The notes under the pieces were generated by a model. It saw only the letters and a list, made by a program, of their open reading frames with translations. It ran no database searches and was not told where the DNA came from. Below, in pieces: positions 22,634 through 34,036 of a stretch of DNA of 45,638 bases (the first letter of the stretch is position 1; each line of letters begins with the position of its first letter). A program made the position numbers and the translations under genes. The DNA is from Dehalococcoidales bacterium (GTDB lineage: Bacteria; Chloroflexota; Dehalococcoidia; Dehalococcoidales; RBG-16-60-22): positions 1 through 45,638 of the forward strand of contig NZCW01000022.1 of the NCBI GenBank assembly GCA_002688435.1, in the 5' to 3' direction.

Positions 22634-24412
22634 ATGAGCGTCATTGGCGAGGTAAAACAGAGGACGGATATCGTAGCCGTGGTCAGCCAGTATGTCGCGC
22701 TGAAAAAAGCGGGCGGGAACCTAACCGGACTATGCCCGTTCCACAATGAGAAAAATCCTTCTTTCTTCGTCTACCTTGAGCAGCAGAGCTGGCACTGCTT
22801 CGGTTGCAATACCGGCGGCGATGTCCTTTCCTTCATCATGAAGAAAGAGAGTATGGACTTCGGGGAGGCGCTGCGCCTCCTCGCCCAGAAGGCGGGAGTC
22901 ACCCTTCCATCTCGGCCCGAGCGCGAGGAAGAGAAAAAGGGGAAAGAGAGGCTATACCAGGTTAACGAAGCCACCGCCCGGTACTTCCATGACCAGCTTC
23001 GCGACTCCCCGACCGGGGAGAAAGCGCGAAGTTATCTCGCCAGCCGCAGGTTTTCCCAAAAAACAGTCGCTGACTTTCAACTCGGCTTCAGCCTTAACCG
23101 CTGGGACGCCTTAAAGCAGCACCTGCTAGAGATAGGCTATACCGATGATGAACTGTTGACCGCGGGCCTAGTGGTAGCAACGGAAGACGGCAAAACACAC
23201 GACCGATTCCGCAACAAATTAATGTTCCCCATACGGGATAACCGAAAACACGTTATCGGTTTTGGCGCCCGGGTACTGGATGACTCGCTGCCCAAATATG
23301 TTAACTCACCGCAGACCCCTCTCTTTGACAAGAGCGGCAGCCTATACGCTATAGATCTGACCGCCACCGACATCCGCCAGCAGAACCTGGCCGTCATCGT
23401 CGAGGGCTACATAGATGTCATCACCGCCCACCAGAGTGGTTTTAACAACGTGGTGGCCTCTATGGGAACCTCGGTCACCGAAAGACAGGTCAGCTCTCTC
23501 AAAAAGCTAACTAAAAATATGACGCTGGCGTTAGACGCCGATGCCGCCGGAGAGGAAGCCATGCTGCGCGTGGTAAGCTATGAAAACATCATTGAGGGCG
23601 AGATAAAGGTTATGATTCTCCCGAAAGGGAAAGACCCCGATGACGTGATTAAAGAGGATACCGATAAATGGCGAAAACTAGCAGTAGAGGCCCTACCGAT
23701 AATGGACTACACCTTTAACATGGCTGTCGCCGAGCTCGATCTGGCCACGGCCAGAGACAAGTCTCTGGCCGTGGCCAAGCTCTTACCCACCATTGCCGAG
23801 ATGAAAGACGCCGTACGCCAGATCCACTACCTGCAAAAGCTGGCTCGGCTGGTCAATATCAGTGAACGTACCATTGAAGCCGAGCTAAACCGCATCAAGC
23901 GCATCCCGGAAAGACGTCGGATCCGAACGCCAGAACCGCAAACGGTTATCTCCACCCCACGCCCTCTTCTGTCCAGCCGTCTGGAGGAAAACTGCCTAGC
24001 TTTACTCTTACAACATCCTGAGCTTAAGAAAAGTGATAAAAAGTTAGCCCTTGAATATTTTAAAAGTAGTGAAAACCGGGAAATATTTATGGCTTGGCAG
24101 CAGTCCGCAGGGCTACCCGCGATAAGGAAAAAACTAGATGCCTCTATTCATGAGCATCTTGATTCCCTGATAAACCACAGCTTGCCGTCCGATCGGAAAG
24201 AGCAAAGATATACTGAATACGTCCAGCGGTTAAAGGAAAACCATCTGAAAAACCTAGAAGCGGAAAGGGCCGAGATATTCGCCCTTGAAGCCGCGTCAAG
24301 AGGTACCGGTGCTGACTTGACCAAGCTTGAAAAAGAAGGGATTGAACCCAGTATCCAGCTGAAAGAGGTTTTTACCCAGAAAGGCCAGAAGTGGTCAGAG
24401 CCAAGGAGGTAA
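22634..24412 (+). CDS. dnaG: DNA primase
   Basis: CPFHNEKNPSF...WHCFGCNTGGDVLSFI zinc finger; TOPRIM VEGYIDVITAHQSGFNNVVASMGTS. Confidence 0.96.
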   Translation: MSVIGEVKQRTDIVAVVSQYVALKKAGGNLTGLCPFHNEKNPSFFVYLEQQSWHCFGCNTGGDVLSFIMKKESMDFGEALRLLAQKAGVTLPSRPEREEEKKGKERLYQVNEATARYFHDQLRDSPTGEKARSYLASRRFSQKTVADFQLGFSLNRWDALKQHLLEIGYTDDELLTAGLVVATEDGKTHDRFRNKLMFPIRDNRKHVIGFGARVLDDSLPKYVNSPQTPLFDKSGSLYAIDLTATDIRQQNLAVIVEGYIDVITAHQSGFNNVVASMGTSVTERQVSSLKKLTKNMTLALDADAAGEEAMLRVVSYENIIEGEIKVMILPKGKDPDDVIKEDTDKWRKLAVEALPIMDYTFNMAVAELDLATARDKSLAVAKLLPTIAEMKDAVRQIHYLQKLARLVNISERTIEAELNRIKRIPERRRIRTPEPQTVISTPRPLLSSRLEENCLALLLQHPELKKSDKKLALEYFKSSENREIFMAWQQSAGLPAIRKKLDASIHEHLDSLINHSLPSDRKEQRYTEYVQRLKENHLKNLEAERAEIFALEAASRGTGADLTKLEKEGIEPSIQLKEVFTQKGQKWSEPRR

Positions 24413-24415
24413 GGT

Positions 24416-25879
24416 ATGAGCCCAGGAAAAGAAAAGAACAATTCGCAGCTACTTCCCCGGGATAATGATGAGGAATCGGAGCATAAAGTGGTCACCGGAT
24501 CAGGCGAGCCATTACATACGCCAAAGCGTCTCAAGATTGAGAACCCCGCATCGATAAGACTCCAACCTGAAACACCAGCAGAAGCACTAGTCGACCAAGG
24601 CATAACCGACGACCCGGTGCGTATCTACCTTCATGAGATTGGCCGGGTGAACCTCCTCACCGCCGCGGACGAGAAGGTCCTGGCCCAGAAGATAGAGGCC
24701 GGTGGACGCATCCACAAGATAAGAGATCAATATCTGCATCGATACGGCAGCGCTCCTTCCATCACCGACATCATACTTACTCTAATTGAAGAAACATGCC
24801 ATATCCTGACTACTACCCAGCCTCTCCAAGAGCAACTCGGCCTACCTCCCGCCACTAGCTTTAAAGAGAGTATCTCTGATGCCAGATTGAAGGTCATCCT
24901 CAATAATATGCTGAAGCAACAACTGGCCCGTGATGCCACCCTCCCAACTAATGAGTCCACAATAGAAATGGAGCACCTCCTCATCAAGCTAACTCTAAAC
25001 AGCCAGCTGTTACCGAAGGAAGTCCTTAGCGCTATCGACGATAATGCCTCGCCGACTGACGTCGAGAAACTGGTAATCGATAGCTCCTTTAGCAATTCGG
25101 TCCTGGTCCACGAAAAACGACTCGAGACCTACCTGAAAACTATTGAGTATGAAGCCAAAAAGGCGGTAAAGCATCTCATTGAAGCCAACCTCCGCCTAGT
25201 AGTCAGTGTCGCCAAGAAGCATATCGGACGAGGCATGTCCCTGCTTGACCTCATTCAGGAGGGGAATATCGGCCTGATGAGAGCGGTGGAGAAATTTGAC
25301 TACCACAAAGGCTATAAATTCAGCACCTACGCCACCTGGTGGATACGCCAGGCGCTTACCCGAGCAATAGCAGACCAAGCCCGCACCATTCGCATTCCGG
25401 TCCATATGGTGGAGACCATTAACCGACTGCTGAAAACCAGCCGGAAGCTCGCCCAAGAATACGGACGGGAACCGACCTCTACTGAAATCGCTAAGGAAAT
25501 GGAGATATCTTCGGAGAAAGTCAGAGAGATAGTCAAAGTCTCGCAACTGCCGATATCACTGGAATCACCTATCGGTGAAGAGGAAGACAGCCCACTGGGT
25601 AATTCCATAGAAGACCGGAACGTCCTGCCGCCGGTTGACGCCGCCTCTAAGCAGCTCCTGAAAGAGCAAATCGAGGACGTGCTGAATACCCTGACCTCCC
25701 GCGAGCAGCGGGTGCTCCAGCTCAGATTCGGCCTTGAGGACGGACGGAGCCGCACGCTGGAGGAAGTAGGCAAGGAATTCGATGTCACTAGGGAGCGGAT
25801 TCGCCAGATTGAAGCCAAGGCGCTGCGCAAGCTGCGCCATCCCAGCCGAAGCCGAAAACTAAAAGATTACTTGGAGTAA
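24416..25879 (+). CDS. rpoD: RNA polymerase sigma factor RpoD (sigma70)
   Basis: [75 protein letters not shown] formed by end of dnaG. Confidence 0.97.
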   Translation: MSPGKEKNNSQLLPRDNDEESEHKVVTGSGEPLHTPKRLKIENPASIRLQPETPAEALVDQGITDDPVRIYLHEIGRVNLLTAADEKVLAQKIEAGGRIHKIRDQYLHRYGSAPSITDIILTLIEETCHILTTTQPLQEQLGLPPATSFKESISDARLKVILNNMLKQQLARDATLPTNESTIEMEHLLIKLTLNSQLLPKEVLSAIDDNASPTDVEKLVIDSSFSNSVLVHEKRLETYLKTIEYEAKKAVKHLIEANLRLVVSVAKKHIGRGMSLLDLIQEGNIGLMRAVEKFDYHKGYKFSTYATWWIRQALTRAIADQARTIRIPVHMVETINRLLKTSRKLAQEYGREPTSTEIAKEMEISSEKVREIVKVSQLPISLESPIGEEEDSPLGNSIEDRNVLPPVDAASKQLLKEQIEDVLNTLTSREQRVLQLRFGLEDGRSRTLEEVGKEFDVTRERIRQIEAKALRKLRHPSRSRKLKDYLE

Positions 25880-25893
25880 AGAAAGAGTAGAGA

Positions 25894-27237
25894 CTACCGA
25901 AATATCCCCATCAGGTTCCGGGGCAGTTTACCTCGGGGCAGTTTACCTCGGGTCCCCATCTTCAGCAGCTTCTGCATCTGCTGAAACTGGTTAAGCAGCT
26001 GGTTAATATCCTGCGGCTTTAGCCCACTACCTCGGGCAATGCGCCGCCGTCGGCCGCCGCCAATAATGTTCGGGTTATGCCTCTCCTCAGAGGTCATGGA
26101 AAGTATAATCGCCTCGACCTTCTTCATCTGTTTTTCTTCAATTCCCTCGGGCAGCTGTCCGGCCAACTTAGACATACCGGGCAGCATCTCCACCAACTGC
26201 GCTACCGGCCCCATCTTTTTAATCGACCTCAGCTGGGCGAGGAAGTCCGCTAGGTCAAAAGTAGCCGCCCGCACTTTTTTCTCCAGCTCACTGGCCTGCT
26301 GTTGGTCAAAGATGGCTTCGGCCTTCTCGATGAAAGCCAGCACGTCACCCATCCCCAGGATACGTGACGCCAAGCGGTCGGGATAAAAAGGCTCAAAAGC
26401 GTCCGCCTTCTCGCCTGTACCGATGAACTTAATCGGTACCCCACTCACCCACCGGATAGAGAGAGCCGCCCCACCTCGGGCGTCCCCATCCATCTTGGTC
26501 AGGATAAGTCCGGTCAGGCTTACCCGAGAGTGAAACTCCCCGGCCATACGCACCGCGTCCTGGCCGGTCATGGCGTCAACCACCAGCAGCATTTCGTCCG
26601 GCTTCAGCTCTTTCTTCATCTGGACCAGCTCGTCCATCATGGCTTCATCTATGTGGAGCCGGCCTGCCGTGTCAACGATAACCCAGGTGGCCGCCATCTC
26701 CTTAGCCTTTACGCGAGCACGGGCGCAGACGTCCCGGCCCGGCATATCCGGAGACTCGCGATAGACCGGTACATCAAGCTGCTTACCCAGCGTCACCAAT
26801 TGTTCGATGGCCGCCGGCCGGCGGTTATCAGCGGCGACCAGCAGGGGCCGCTGCCCGGTCTGCTTCAGATGACGCGCCAGCTTAGCGGCGGTGGTCGTCT
26901 TACCGCTGCCCTGCAGGCCGGTCAGCATCACCACCGATGGCGGTTGAGAAGCTGCCGTCAAGCGACCCGGCTCACCGCCGAGGACGACCACCAGTTCCTC
27001 GTTAACGATTTTGACTATCTGCTGGGCCGGAGCCAGGCTCTGCCGTACGTTAGCACCAAGAGCACGATCCCTTACTCTGGTCACAAAATCCTTGACCACC
27101 TTAAAGTTAACATCGGCTTCTAGGAGAGCCAGTCGCACCTGGCGCAGCGCCTCGTCAATATCCTTCTCGGTAAGACGACCTTTATTACCTAACAGATGGA
27201 ATACCTGGTTTAACTTATCACTGAGAACCTCAAACAC
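25894..27237 (-). CDS. ffh: Signal recognition particle protein
   Basis: MLTGLQGSGKTTTAAKLA, VDTAGRLHIDE, LTKMDGDARGGAALS. Confidence 0.97.
   Translation of the reverse strand: MFEVLSDKLNQVFHLLGNKGRLTEKDIDEALRQVRLALLEADVNFKVVKDFVTRVRDRALGANVRQSLAPAQQIVKIVNEELVVVLGGEPGRLTAASQPPSVVMLTGLQGSGKTTTAAKLARHLKQTGQRPLLVAADNRRPAAIEQLVTLGKQLDVPVYRESPDMPGRDVCARARVKAKEMAATWVIVDTAGRLHIDEAMMDELVQMKKELKPDEMLLVVDAMTGQDAVRMAGEFHSRVSLTGLILTKMDGDARGGAALSIRWVSGVPIKFIGTGEKADAFEPFYPDRLASRILGMGDVLAFIEKAEAIFDQQQASELEKKVRAATFDLADFLAQLRSIKKMGPVAQLVEMLPGMSKLAGQLPEGIEEKQMKKVEAIILSMTSEERHNPNIIGGGRRRRIARGSGLKPQDINQLLNQFQQMQKLLKMGTRGKLPRGKLPRNLMGIFR
25919..25948 (-). repeat. 15-bp perfect tandem duplication at the 3' end of ffh
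   Basis: ggggcagtttacctc x2, encoding GKLPR GKLPR. Confidence 0.9.
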
Positions 27238-27455
27238 GATTTCATTCTAATCGAGATAACCTGAGCCGTCAAGCAGATTGAACAAGAGCGGGGTATCCAA
27301 TTGGTTACGATAAAGGAATAACACCGACGGCATAAGGCACTTCGAAAGCCACGACTCACTACCAGACACTCTAATCCGCCAACCCGACCTTATCAAGGAC
27401 CCGTTAGAGAAATATTAATACGGATGTCAAGCGAGGCGCCAGCCCTTCTTTTCAA

Positions 27456-27510
27456 AACCATCCCTTCTTCCCTTTGGCAAGAGGAAGGAGGACAAAGGAG
27501 GATAGGGTTA
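27456..27510. repeat. Degenerate palindromic intergenic repeat, copy 2
   Basis: aaccatcccttcttccctttggcaagaggaaggaggacaaaggaggatagggtt; arms partly complementary. Confidence 0.5.
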
Positions 27511-27579
27511 CCTAACAAATAATGTTTTTAATTGTGCTAAAATAAGCTTGTTGGGACTGATATATATGGAGTTTAGCTG

Positions 27580-30150
27580 ATGATTCCCCTCAGGTTAAAA
27601 CTGCATAATTTTATGTGCTACCGGGATAACGTACCTCCCCTCCACTTTGAAAGCATCCACATCGCCTGCCTCTCCGGCGACAACGGCAGCGGCAAATCCG
27701 CCCTGATTGACGCCATGACTTGGGCTTTGTGGGGACAGGCCCGGACCAGAAGCGATGATGACCTAGTTTACTCCGGGCAGGCGGAAATGGCGGTAACGTT
27801 CGATTTCACCGTCGGGTCGCAAACCTACCGCATCATCCGCAAGCGCTCCCGACCCAAACGGCGGGGAAGTGCGGGACAGTCCACCTTAGAATTCCAGCTA
27901 GCCTCCGGGAACGGCTTCCGGCCAATCACCGGCAACAGCATCGCCCAGACACAGCAGAAAATTAGTGATGAGCTGCGCATGGATTACGATACTTTCATTA
28001 ACAGTGCTTACTTACGACAGGGACACGCCGACGAGTTTACCATCAAACGTCCCGCCGAACGCAAGGAAGTGCTGGCTAATATTCTCGGGCTTTCTTTCTA
28101 CGATAAGCTCGAAGAGCAGACCAAGGCTCTGGCCCAACAGCAGGAAACCGACAGGACACCGCTGGAAAGCGCCATCAGAGACATCGAGGCAGAATTAACC
28201 CAGAAACCAACCTATGATGCGGAATTCGAAGAAGCCCGGCGCGCCCTTTCCCAGTTGGAAGAGAAAACAAAAGGAAAAGAGTCCGGACTGAATAAGCTGC
28301 GCCAAGAGAAGGAATCCTTGGGGAAAAAGAAAGCGCAGCTGAAACAGCTGGAGATAAGCTTGGTCGGCCACCAGAACAGCCTGAAAGTAATGGAGGAGCA
28401 GGCCGGCCAGCACCATTCCCGAATAAAAGAGTGTGAGAAGCTAATCACCCGGCGTACTGATATAAAAGCCGGCTATGCCCGATTCAGCCAGGCCCAGAAA
28501 TTAAACTACGAACTCGAACAAAAGTCCCGGCAGTCGGCCAAACTAGAAAGACGGAAATCACAGCTAGAAAGAACACTGAATGAGGCCAGCCAGAGTTTGG
28601 TCAGAAAGCATGCCGTAGCACAAAACCAAGTAGAAAAGCTGAAAGATGACGCGCAGCGGCTACCCCAGCTTAAAACCCAGCTGCAGCAGCTCCAGGCCCA
28701 ACTGGTCCAGCTAGCAAAACAGGAAGAGATGCTGCGCCGCAAAAAGCAGGCTGGTCAAGAATTACAGGCACAGGTCAATTTTCTGGAGTCCAGCCAGGCC
28801 CAGTTGGCACGGGAAATAGAGGAGACTGCCGGAAAAATCGCCCTCCTTTCCACCCAGACCGAAGCCAAATGCCCTCTGTGTGAAAGAGAACTTGAAGCCG
28901 GTGGTCTCAAGATCATTGAATCAAAATACACCGCTGAAAAATTAAACCGAGCCGAATCCCTGAAATCAAACCAGACCGAGCTGGTGCAAAGGAAAACAGA
29001 GTTTGAGGCGCTAGAGAGGGAAATATCACTGCTGGAAACGCAGAGAATCCAGCAGAAAATCGAGACGCAAAGTCAGGCTGGCTCCTGCCGACAAGAAATT
29101 ACCCGGGCAGAAAAGGCAGCCCGACAACTGGCCGAGGAGAAAAACCGGCTAGCGGAAATTGAACAGCACCTAGCCCAGAAAGATTTTGCCCGTAGCGAAC
29201 AAGCGGCGCTCAACGAATTGGAAAGTGAACTAGCCGGACTCGGCTATGATTCAGTACAGCACGACCAGATATGGAATGAGTTCAGGGACCTGGAGCAGTA
29301 CGAAAAGACCAATCGTGAGCTGGAATTAGCGGAACTGGATCTGGTACGGGAAAAAGAGTTAGCCACCGAGCTATCTAACGCCACCGGGAAACTGCGTCAC
29401 GCCGCAGACGTTGACCATCGGCAAAGACAGGTGCTGGCGGCGGAACTTAACCGACTACCACAGGTCATCGTCGAGATTACCCGGGTCGAGACCGAGCAGT
29501 CGGAGCTGGAAGAGCAGCAAGGAAAGGCCCAAGAAAAACTAGGAAGCGCAAAAGCTAATCTACAACGCCTAGCGGAACAAGAGGTAAAAAAGAAAGAAAA
29601 GAAAGACATGCTGTTACAGGCCTCGAGGGAAGAAAGCATTTACAAAGAACTAGCCAAGGCTTTCGGTAAAGAAGGCATACCAGCCTTGCTCATTGAAAGA
29701 GCCCTCCCGGAAATCGAGGTTGAAGCCAATAGACTACTGGGACGGATGACGGACAACCGGATGCACGTGAAGTTTGAAACGCAAAGGGAATCAAAGAAGG
29801 GAGACACCATTGAAACCTTAGACATCAATATCTCCGACGAGTTGGACCTGAGAAATTACGAGAATTTCAGCGGCGGTGAAGCTTTCCGCATCAACTTCGC
29901 CATTCGTATCGCCCTGTCCCGGCTGCTGGCCCGGCGGGCCGGGGCACCCCTCTCCATCTTAATTATTGATGAAGGTTTCGGCACTCAGGACAGCACCGGT
30001 ATTGAAAAACTGAGAGAAACGATAAACTCCATCCAAGAGGATTTCGACAAGATACTGGTCATTACCCACATCGAGGAACTCAGGGACGCCTTCCCCTCCC
30101 ACATCGATGTCATCAAAACCACCGAAGGCTCCACTCTATCGGTCAGCTAG
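27580..30150 (+). CDS. SbcC/Rad50-like SMC-family ATPase with zinc hook
   Basis: SGDNGSGKSALIDAMTWALWG Walker A; AKCPLCEREL CxxC hook in coiled coil; NFSGGEAFRINFAIRIALSRLLA signature; LIIDEGFGTQD Walker B. Confidence 0.9.
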   Translation: MIPLRLKLHNFMCYRDNVPPLHFESIHIACLSGDNGSGKSALIDAMTWALWGQARTRSDDDLVYSGQAEMAVTFDFTVGSQTYRIIRKRSRPKRRGSAGQSTLEFQLASGNGFRPITGNSIAQTQQKISDELRMDYDTFINSAYLRQGHADEFTIKRPAERKEVLANILGLSFYDKLEEQTKALAQQQETDRTPLESAIRDIEAELTQKPTYDAEFEEARRALSQLEEKTKGKESGLNKLRQEKESLGKKKAQLKQLEISLVGHQNSLKVMEEQAGQHHSRIKECEKLITRRTDIKAGYARFSQAQKLNYELEQKSRQSAKLERRKSQLERTLNEASQSLVRKHAVAQNQVEKLKDDAQRLPQLKTQLQQLQAQLVQLAKQEEMLRRKKQAGQELQAQVNFLESSQAQLAREIEETAGKIALLSTQTEAKCPLCERELEAGGLKIIESKYTAEKLNRAESLKSNQTELVQRKTEFEALEREISLLETQRIQQKIETQSQAGSCRQEITRAEKAARQLAEEKNRLAEIEQHLAQKDFARSEQAALNELESELAGLGYDSVQHDQIWNEFRDLEQYEKTNRELELAELDLVREKELATELSNATGKLRHAADVDHRQRQVLAAELNRLPQVIVEITRVETEQSELEEQQGKAQEKLGSAKANLQRLAEQEVKKKEKKDMLLQASREESIYKELAKAFGKEGIPALLIERALPEIEVEANRLLGRMTDNRMHVKFETQRESKKGDTIETLDINISDELDLRNYENFSGGEAFRINFAIRIALSRLLARRAGAPLSILIIDEGFGTQDSTGIEKLRETINSIQEDFDKILVITHIEELRDAFPSHIDVIKTTEGSTLSVS

Positions 30151-30418
30151 CGCGTTACCGTCCCGGTATTCCCTCTCTATTCACCCGTACCCACCCCCTT
30201 TCCGTCCGGTCTCAGCAACGAGACCAGCACCAGACCGATAACACCCGGTTATGGCATAAATTTAAGAAAACCGACTGATAACTACCGGTGATATCCTATC
30301 AGAAAAGAAACCGGCATGATAATATGACCGTAGTAAAATTTAGCTTCTCTATTCTTAATCATAGATAAAAACTGCCGTTTAAAGCTATGACACCGGATTA
30401 TTTTCCTCTGTAGCCAGG

Positions 30419-33265
30419 TTACGCGATTAGAGCCGACTTCATATCCGCAGGCAGGACTCTGGTCAGATACTGTCCGGTGGCCGAAGTTTTCACCTGGATC
30501 ACTTCCTCAGGGGTACCGGTAGCCACCACATAGCCGCCCCGGTCACCCGCTCCGGGACCAAGGTCAATAATATAGTCGGCATTCTTAATGACATCCAGGT
30601 GATGCTCGATGATAACTACCGTATTGCCCACGTTCACCAAACGCTGCAGCACACGGAGTAGCGCCGCCACGTCCTCAAAAGCGAGACCGGTCGTCGGCTC
30701 ATCGAGGATATACAGGGTCCGGCCGGTAGACCGCCGCGACAGCTCGGTGGACAGTTTCACTCGCTGCGCCTCACCACCGGAAAGAGTCGGGGCCGGCTGG
30801 CCGAGGTGAATATAGCCCAACCCAACGTCGTTCAGGGTCTGAAGCTTATTCTCTACTTTAGGGAAATGCTCGAAAAAAGCCAGCGCCTGCTCTACGGTCA
30901 TATCCAGTACTTCCGCGATATTCCGGTCCTTGAATCTGATTTCCAGCGCCTCCCGATTATAACGTTTCCCGTAGCACACTTCGCAAGGGACGGTAACATC
31001 GGGCAAAAACTGCATCTCAATCTGGATAAACCCTTCACCGCGGCAGGCCTCGCAGCGCCCGCCCTTGACGTTAAACGAGAACCTCCCCAGGGCGTAGCCT
31101 CTCAGGCGGGCCTCTGGCACGGTGGCAAAAAGCTCGCGGATAGGAGTAAAAGTGCCGGTATAGGTCGCCGGATTGCTCCGCGGTGTCCGCCCGATAGGTG
31201 ACTGGTCAATATTGACTACCTTATCAATATATTCCACGCCGAGAATATCATCACAGGCGCCCGCCTTTTCCCGGGATTGATAGAATATCTGGGCCAGTTT
31301 CTTATGCAGGATTTCATCAATGAGAGTGCTCTTACCGCTGCCGGAAACACCAGTGATACCGACCAGCTTACCCAGCGGTATGCTCACGTCTATGTTTTTC
31401 AGATTGTTCTGCCGCGCGCCTTTAATCACCATTTCTTCACCAGAGCCTGGACGGCGTCCGGTCGGCAAAGGAATCTGCCGGGTGCCGCCAAGATACTGGC
31501 CGGTAATTGACTTCTGACAGGCGGTAACATCGGACATGGTCCCGGTGATGACAATCCAGCCGCCGTGTTCCCCAGCCCCTGGCCCCATATCGATAATATG
31601 GTCCGCCGCCCGCATCATAGCTTCATCGTGTTCGACGACCAATATGGTATTGCCCAGACCTCTCAGCCGCTTCAGGGTGGCAATCAGGCGGGCGTCATCC
31701 GCCGGGTGCAGTCCTACGGTCGGTTCGTCACAGATATAAAGGACGCCCATTAGACCGCTGCCAATCTGGGTTGCCAAGCGAATCCGCTGCGCCTCACCGC
31801 CGGAAAGGGTAGCCGAAGCACGGTCAATAGTCAAGTACTCCAGGCCAACGTCCCTGAGAAAGCTCAGGCGGGCCTGAATCTCTTTGAGAATCTGGTGGGC
31901 AATCATCTGCTCACGCTCGGTAAGACCTTTATCACCGAGCGCACCGGCCCAGTCTAGCGCCTGCGCCACCGACATAGCGCTAACCTCCATGACATTGCCA
32001 CCGCCGATGGTCACGGCCAGAGATTCCGGTTTCAGCCGTTTGCCCTGGCAGACCAGACAGGACCGGGAGACCATATAACGCTCAATATACAGACGGGAAT
32101 TCTTGGACTCGGTATCCCGATAGAGCCGCTTCATCCGGGGAATAACCCCCTCAAAATCGGGATAGTACTCCTTTACCCGCCCGAAGCGGTTCCGGTGCCG
32201 ATAAGGCTCACTCCCGTCCCCGTAAAGAACGAGGTGAAACAAGTCGGCACCAAGGTCTTTTACCGGCGTAAGTAAGGAAAACCCGTGACGCTGCGCCAGA
32301 GACTCAATCTGATAGGAGAACCAAGACGAGAACTGCCAGGGACGAATCGCCCCCTGCTCAATAGATAGCTCCCGGTTAGGGATAACCAGCTCGGGGTCTA
32401 TCTCCAGTTTCACTCCTAGGCCGGAACAGGCCGGGCAGGCACCATGAGGACTATTAAAACTGAAAGTCCGGGGGGCAAGCTCCCCCAAGCTAATACCACA
32501 GTGCACGCAGGCGAAGTGTTCTGAAAAAAGTAATTCTTCACCGTCAACAATAGATATCAAGACTGTCCCCATCCCAAGCTTAAGCGCCGTCTCCACCGAA
32601 TCAGCGATACGGCCCGGGCCTCCACTCTGCCCGATGACCAGCCGGTCCACCACCGCCTCAACAGAGTGTTTTCGGTTCTTCTCCAGTTGAAACTCCTCGG
32701 AGAGGTCATGAATTTGTCCGTCAATTCGAACCCGGACATACCCCGCTTTACGCAGGTCACTGAACACCGACTGGTATTCACCTTTACGGTCTCTAATCAG
32801 CGGCGCCATGACCATAATACGGCTCTTTCCCGGCAGGCTCTGCACGGCATCCACAATCTGCTGTACCGTCTGCATGGTAATCTCCCTTCCGCACTTGGGA
32901 CAGTGGGGATGACCCACCCGGGCAAAGAGGAGCCTCAGGTAATCATAGATTTCGGTTACCGTACCCACCGTAGACCGCGGGTTCCGGCTCGGGCCCTTCT
33001 GGTCAATGGAAATAGCCGGACTCAACCCTTCAATATAATCAACATCCGGCTTCTCCATCCGTCCCAAAAATTGGCGGGCATAGGCGGACAGGGACTCCAC
33101 GTAGCGGCGCTGCCCTTCGGCATAGATGGTATCAAAAGCCAGCGAGCTTTTCCCCGAGCCGGAGACCCCGGTAATGACCACCAACCTGTCCCGTGGGATA
33201 ACCACGTCTATATTTTTAAGGTTATGTTCACGGGCCCCTTTGACCACGATAGAATCTAACGGCAT
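30419..33265 (-). CDS. uvrA: Excinuclease ABC subunit A
   Basis: [67 protein letters not shown]; start ATG 33265. Confidence 0.97.
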   Translation of the reverse strand: MPLDSIVVKGAREHNLKNIDVVIPRDRLVVITGVSGSGKSSLAFDTIYAEGQRRYVESLSAYARQFLGRMEKPDVDYIEGLSPAISIDQKGPSRNPRSTVGTVTEIYDYLRLLFARVGHPHCPKCGREITMQTVQQIVDAVQSLPGKSRIMVMAPLIRDRKGEYQSVFSDLRKAGYVRVRIDGQIHDLSEEFQLEKNRKHSVEAVVDRLVIGQSGGPGRIADSVETALKLGMGTVLISIVDGEELLFSEHFACVHCGISLGELAPRTFSFNSPHGACPACSGLGVKLEIDPELVIPNRELSIEQGAIRPWQFSSWFSYQIESLAQRHGFSLLTPVKDLGADLFHLVLYGDGSEPYRHRNRFGRVKEYYPDFEGVIPRMKRLYRDTESKNSRLYIERYMVSRSCLVCQGKRLKPESLAVTIGGGNVMEVSAMSVAQALDWAGALGDKGLTEREQMIAHQILKEIQARLSFLRDVGLEYLTIDRASATLSGGEAQRIRLATQIGSGLMGVLYICDEPTVGLHPADDARLIATLKRLRGLGNTILVVEHDEAMMRAADHIIDMGPGAGEHGGWIVITGTMSDVTACQKSITGQYLGGTRQIPLPTGRRPGSGEEMVIKGARQNNLKNIDVSIPLGKLVGITGVSGSGKSTLIDEILHKKLAQIFYQSREKAGACDDILGVEYIDKVVNIDQSPIGRTPRSNPATYTGTFTPIRELFATVPEARLRGYALGRFSFNVKGGRCEACRGEGFIQIEMQFLPDVTVPCEVCYGKRYNREALEIRFKDRNIAEVLDMTVEQALAFFEHFPKVENKLQTLNDVGLGYIHLGQPAPTLSGGEAQRVKLSTELSRRSTGRTLYILDEPTTGLAFEDVAALLRVLQRLVNVGNTVVIIEHHLDVIKNADYIIDLGPGAGDRGGYVVATGTPEEVIQVKTSATGQYLTRVLPADMKSALIA

Positions 33266-33367
33266 AACGCTAAGGCTCCTCTTTAAATCTAAATTTAATT
33301 GTATCATTAAGAACTCAAGTGCAACAAGAAATAGTACTTCAGGTTACCCCATAATCCCCCGGTCGTA

Positions 33368-33396
33368 TTGACAAATCGACGAGCCATCTGCATAAT
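33368..33396 (+). promoter_or_regulatory. Sigma70-type promoter upstream of RidA: TTGACA-N17-CATAAT
   Basis: -35 at 33368-33373, -10 at 33391-33396. Confidence 0.65.
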
Positions 33397-33473
33397 ACGA
33401 TTGGAGATATCTTGGCGTTTGAAAGACTAACGCGATCTTGTTAAAATCAAAAAATAAAGGCGGGAGATTTACT

Positions 33474-33875
33474 ATGGTTAAAAAAGCGATCACCTTGAAT
33501 ACCCCCACCGGGTTTCCTCCCGGCATGCCGATCGGGCTTCCCTTTTCTCCCGGCATGAGAGCCGGTGACTTCATTTTTACCTCGGGGCAGGTGGGGAGCG
33601 TAGATAATAATAGAGCCGAGGTCAAAGGGATAGAAGCCCAGACCCGGCAGACTATGGAAAACTTGAAGACTATCCTAGAAGCAGCCGACTCGTCTTTCCG
33701 CGACGTGGTAAAAGTAACCGTCTTTTTAGTTGACGTCAATGATTTCGCCAAGATGAATGATGTCTACCGGACTTACTTCTCCGAAGACCTCCCGACGCGT
33801 TCCACTTTGGTAGTCGCCGCTCTGGCCAAGCCATCCTGGCTGGTGGAAATTGAATGCATTGCCTATCACCCATAG
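33474..33875 (+). CDS. RidA/YjgF/YER057c family protein
   Basis: FIFTSGQVG..GIEAQTRQTMENLKTILEAADSSFRDVVKVTVFLVDVNDFAKMNDVY; GGCGGGAG SD before ATG 33474. Confidence 0.9.
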   Translation: MVKKAITLNTPTGFPPGMPIGLPFSPGMRAGDFIFTSGQVGSVDNNRAEVKGIEAQTRQTMENLKTILEAADSSFRDVVKVTVFLVDVNDFAKMNDVYRTYFSEDLPTRSTLVVAALAKPSWLVEIECIAYHP

Positions 33876-34036
33876 TTCCGTAGTCACCGTGAAGGTACGT
33901 ACACTGAACCTGAAAGCGTTTGACACTGGCGGCGTACCAGTCAGAAGTACGCTGGATCAATCTTAAAAGCGCAGCTGACCCACTGCCGTCCCTATCCCGA
34001 AGGTACCGGAATAGCGTGGTGCCAATCGCACCGAGA

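Noticed and set aside
30160-30420. Possible remnant of an MFS transporter C-terminus on the minus strand (VIGLVLVSLLRPDGKGVGTGE*) and a GGTCTC/GAGACC hairpin
   Set aside because: Only one short TM-like stretch is readable and the upstream frame has stops; too weak to call.
33920-34036. N-terminal extension of the MFS transporter
   Set aside because: MTLAAYQSEVRWINLKSAADPLPSL is not transporter-like; ATG 34037 leads directly into the family N-terminus.
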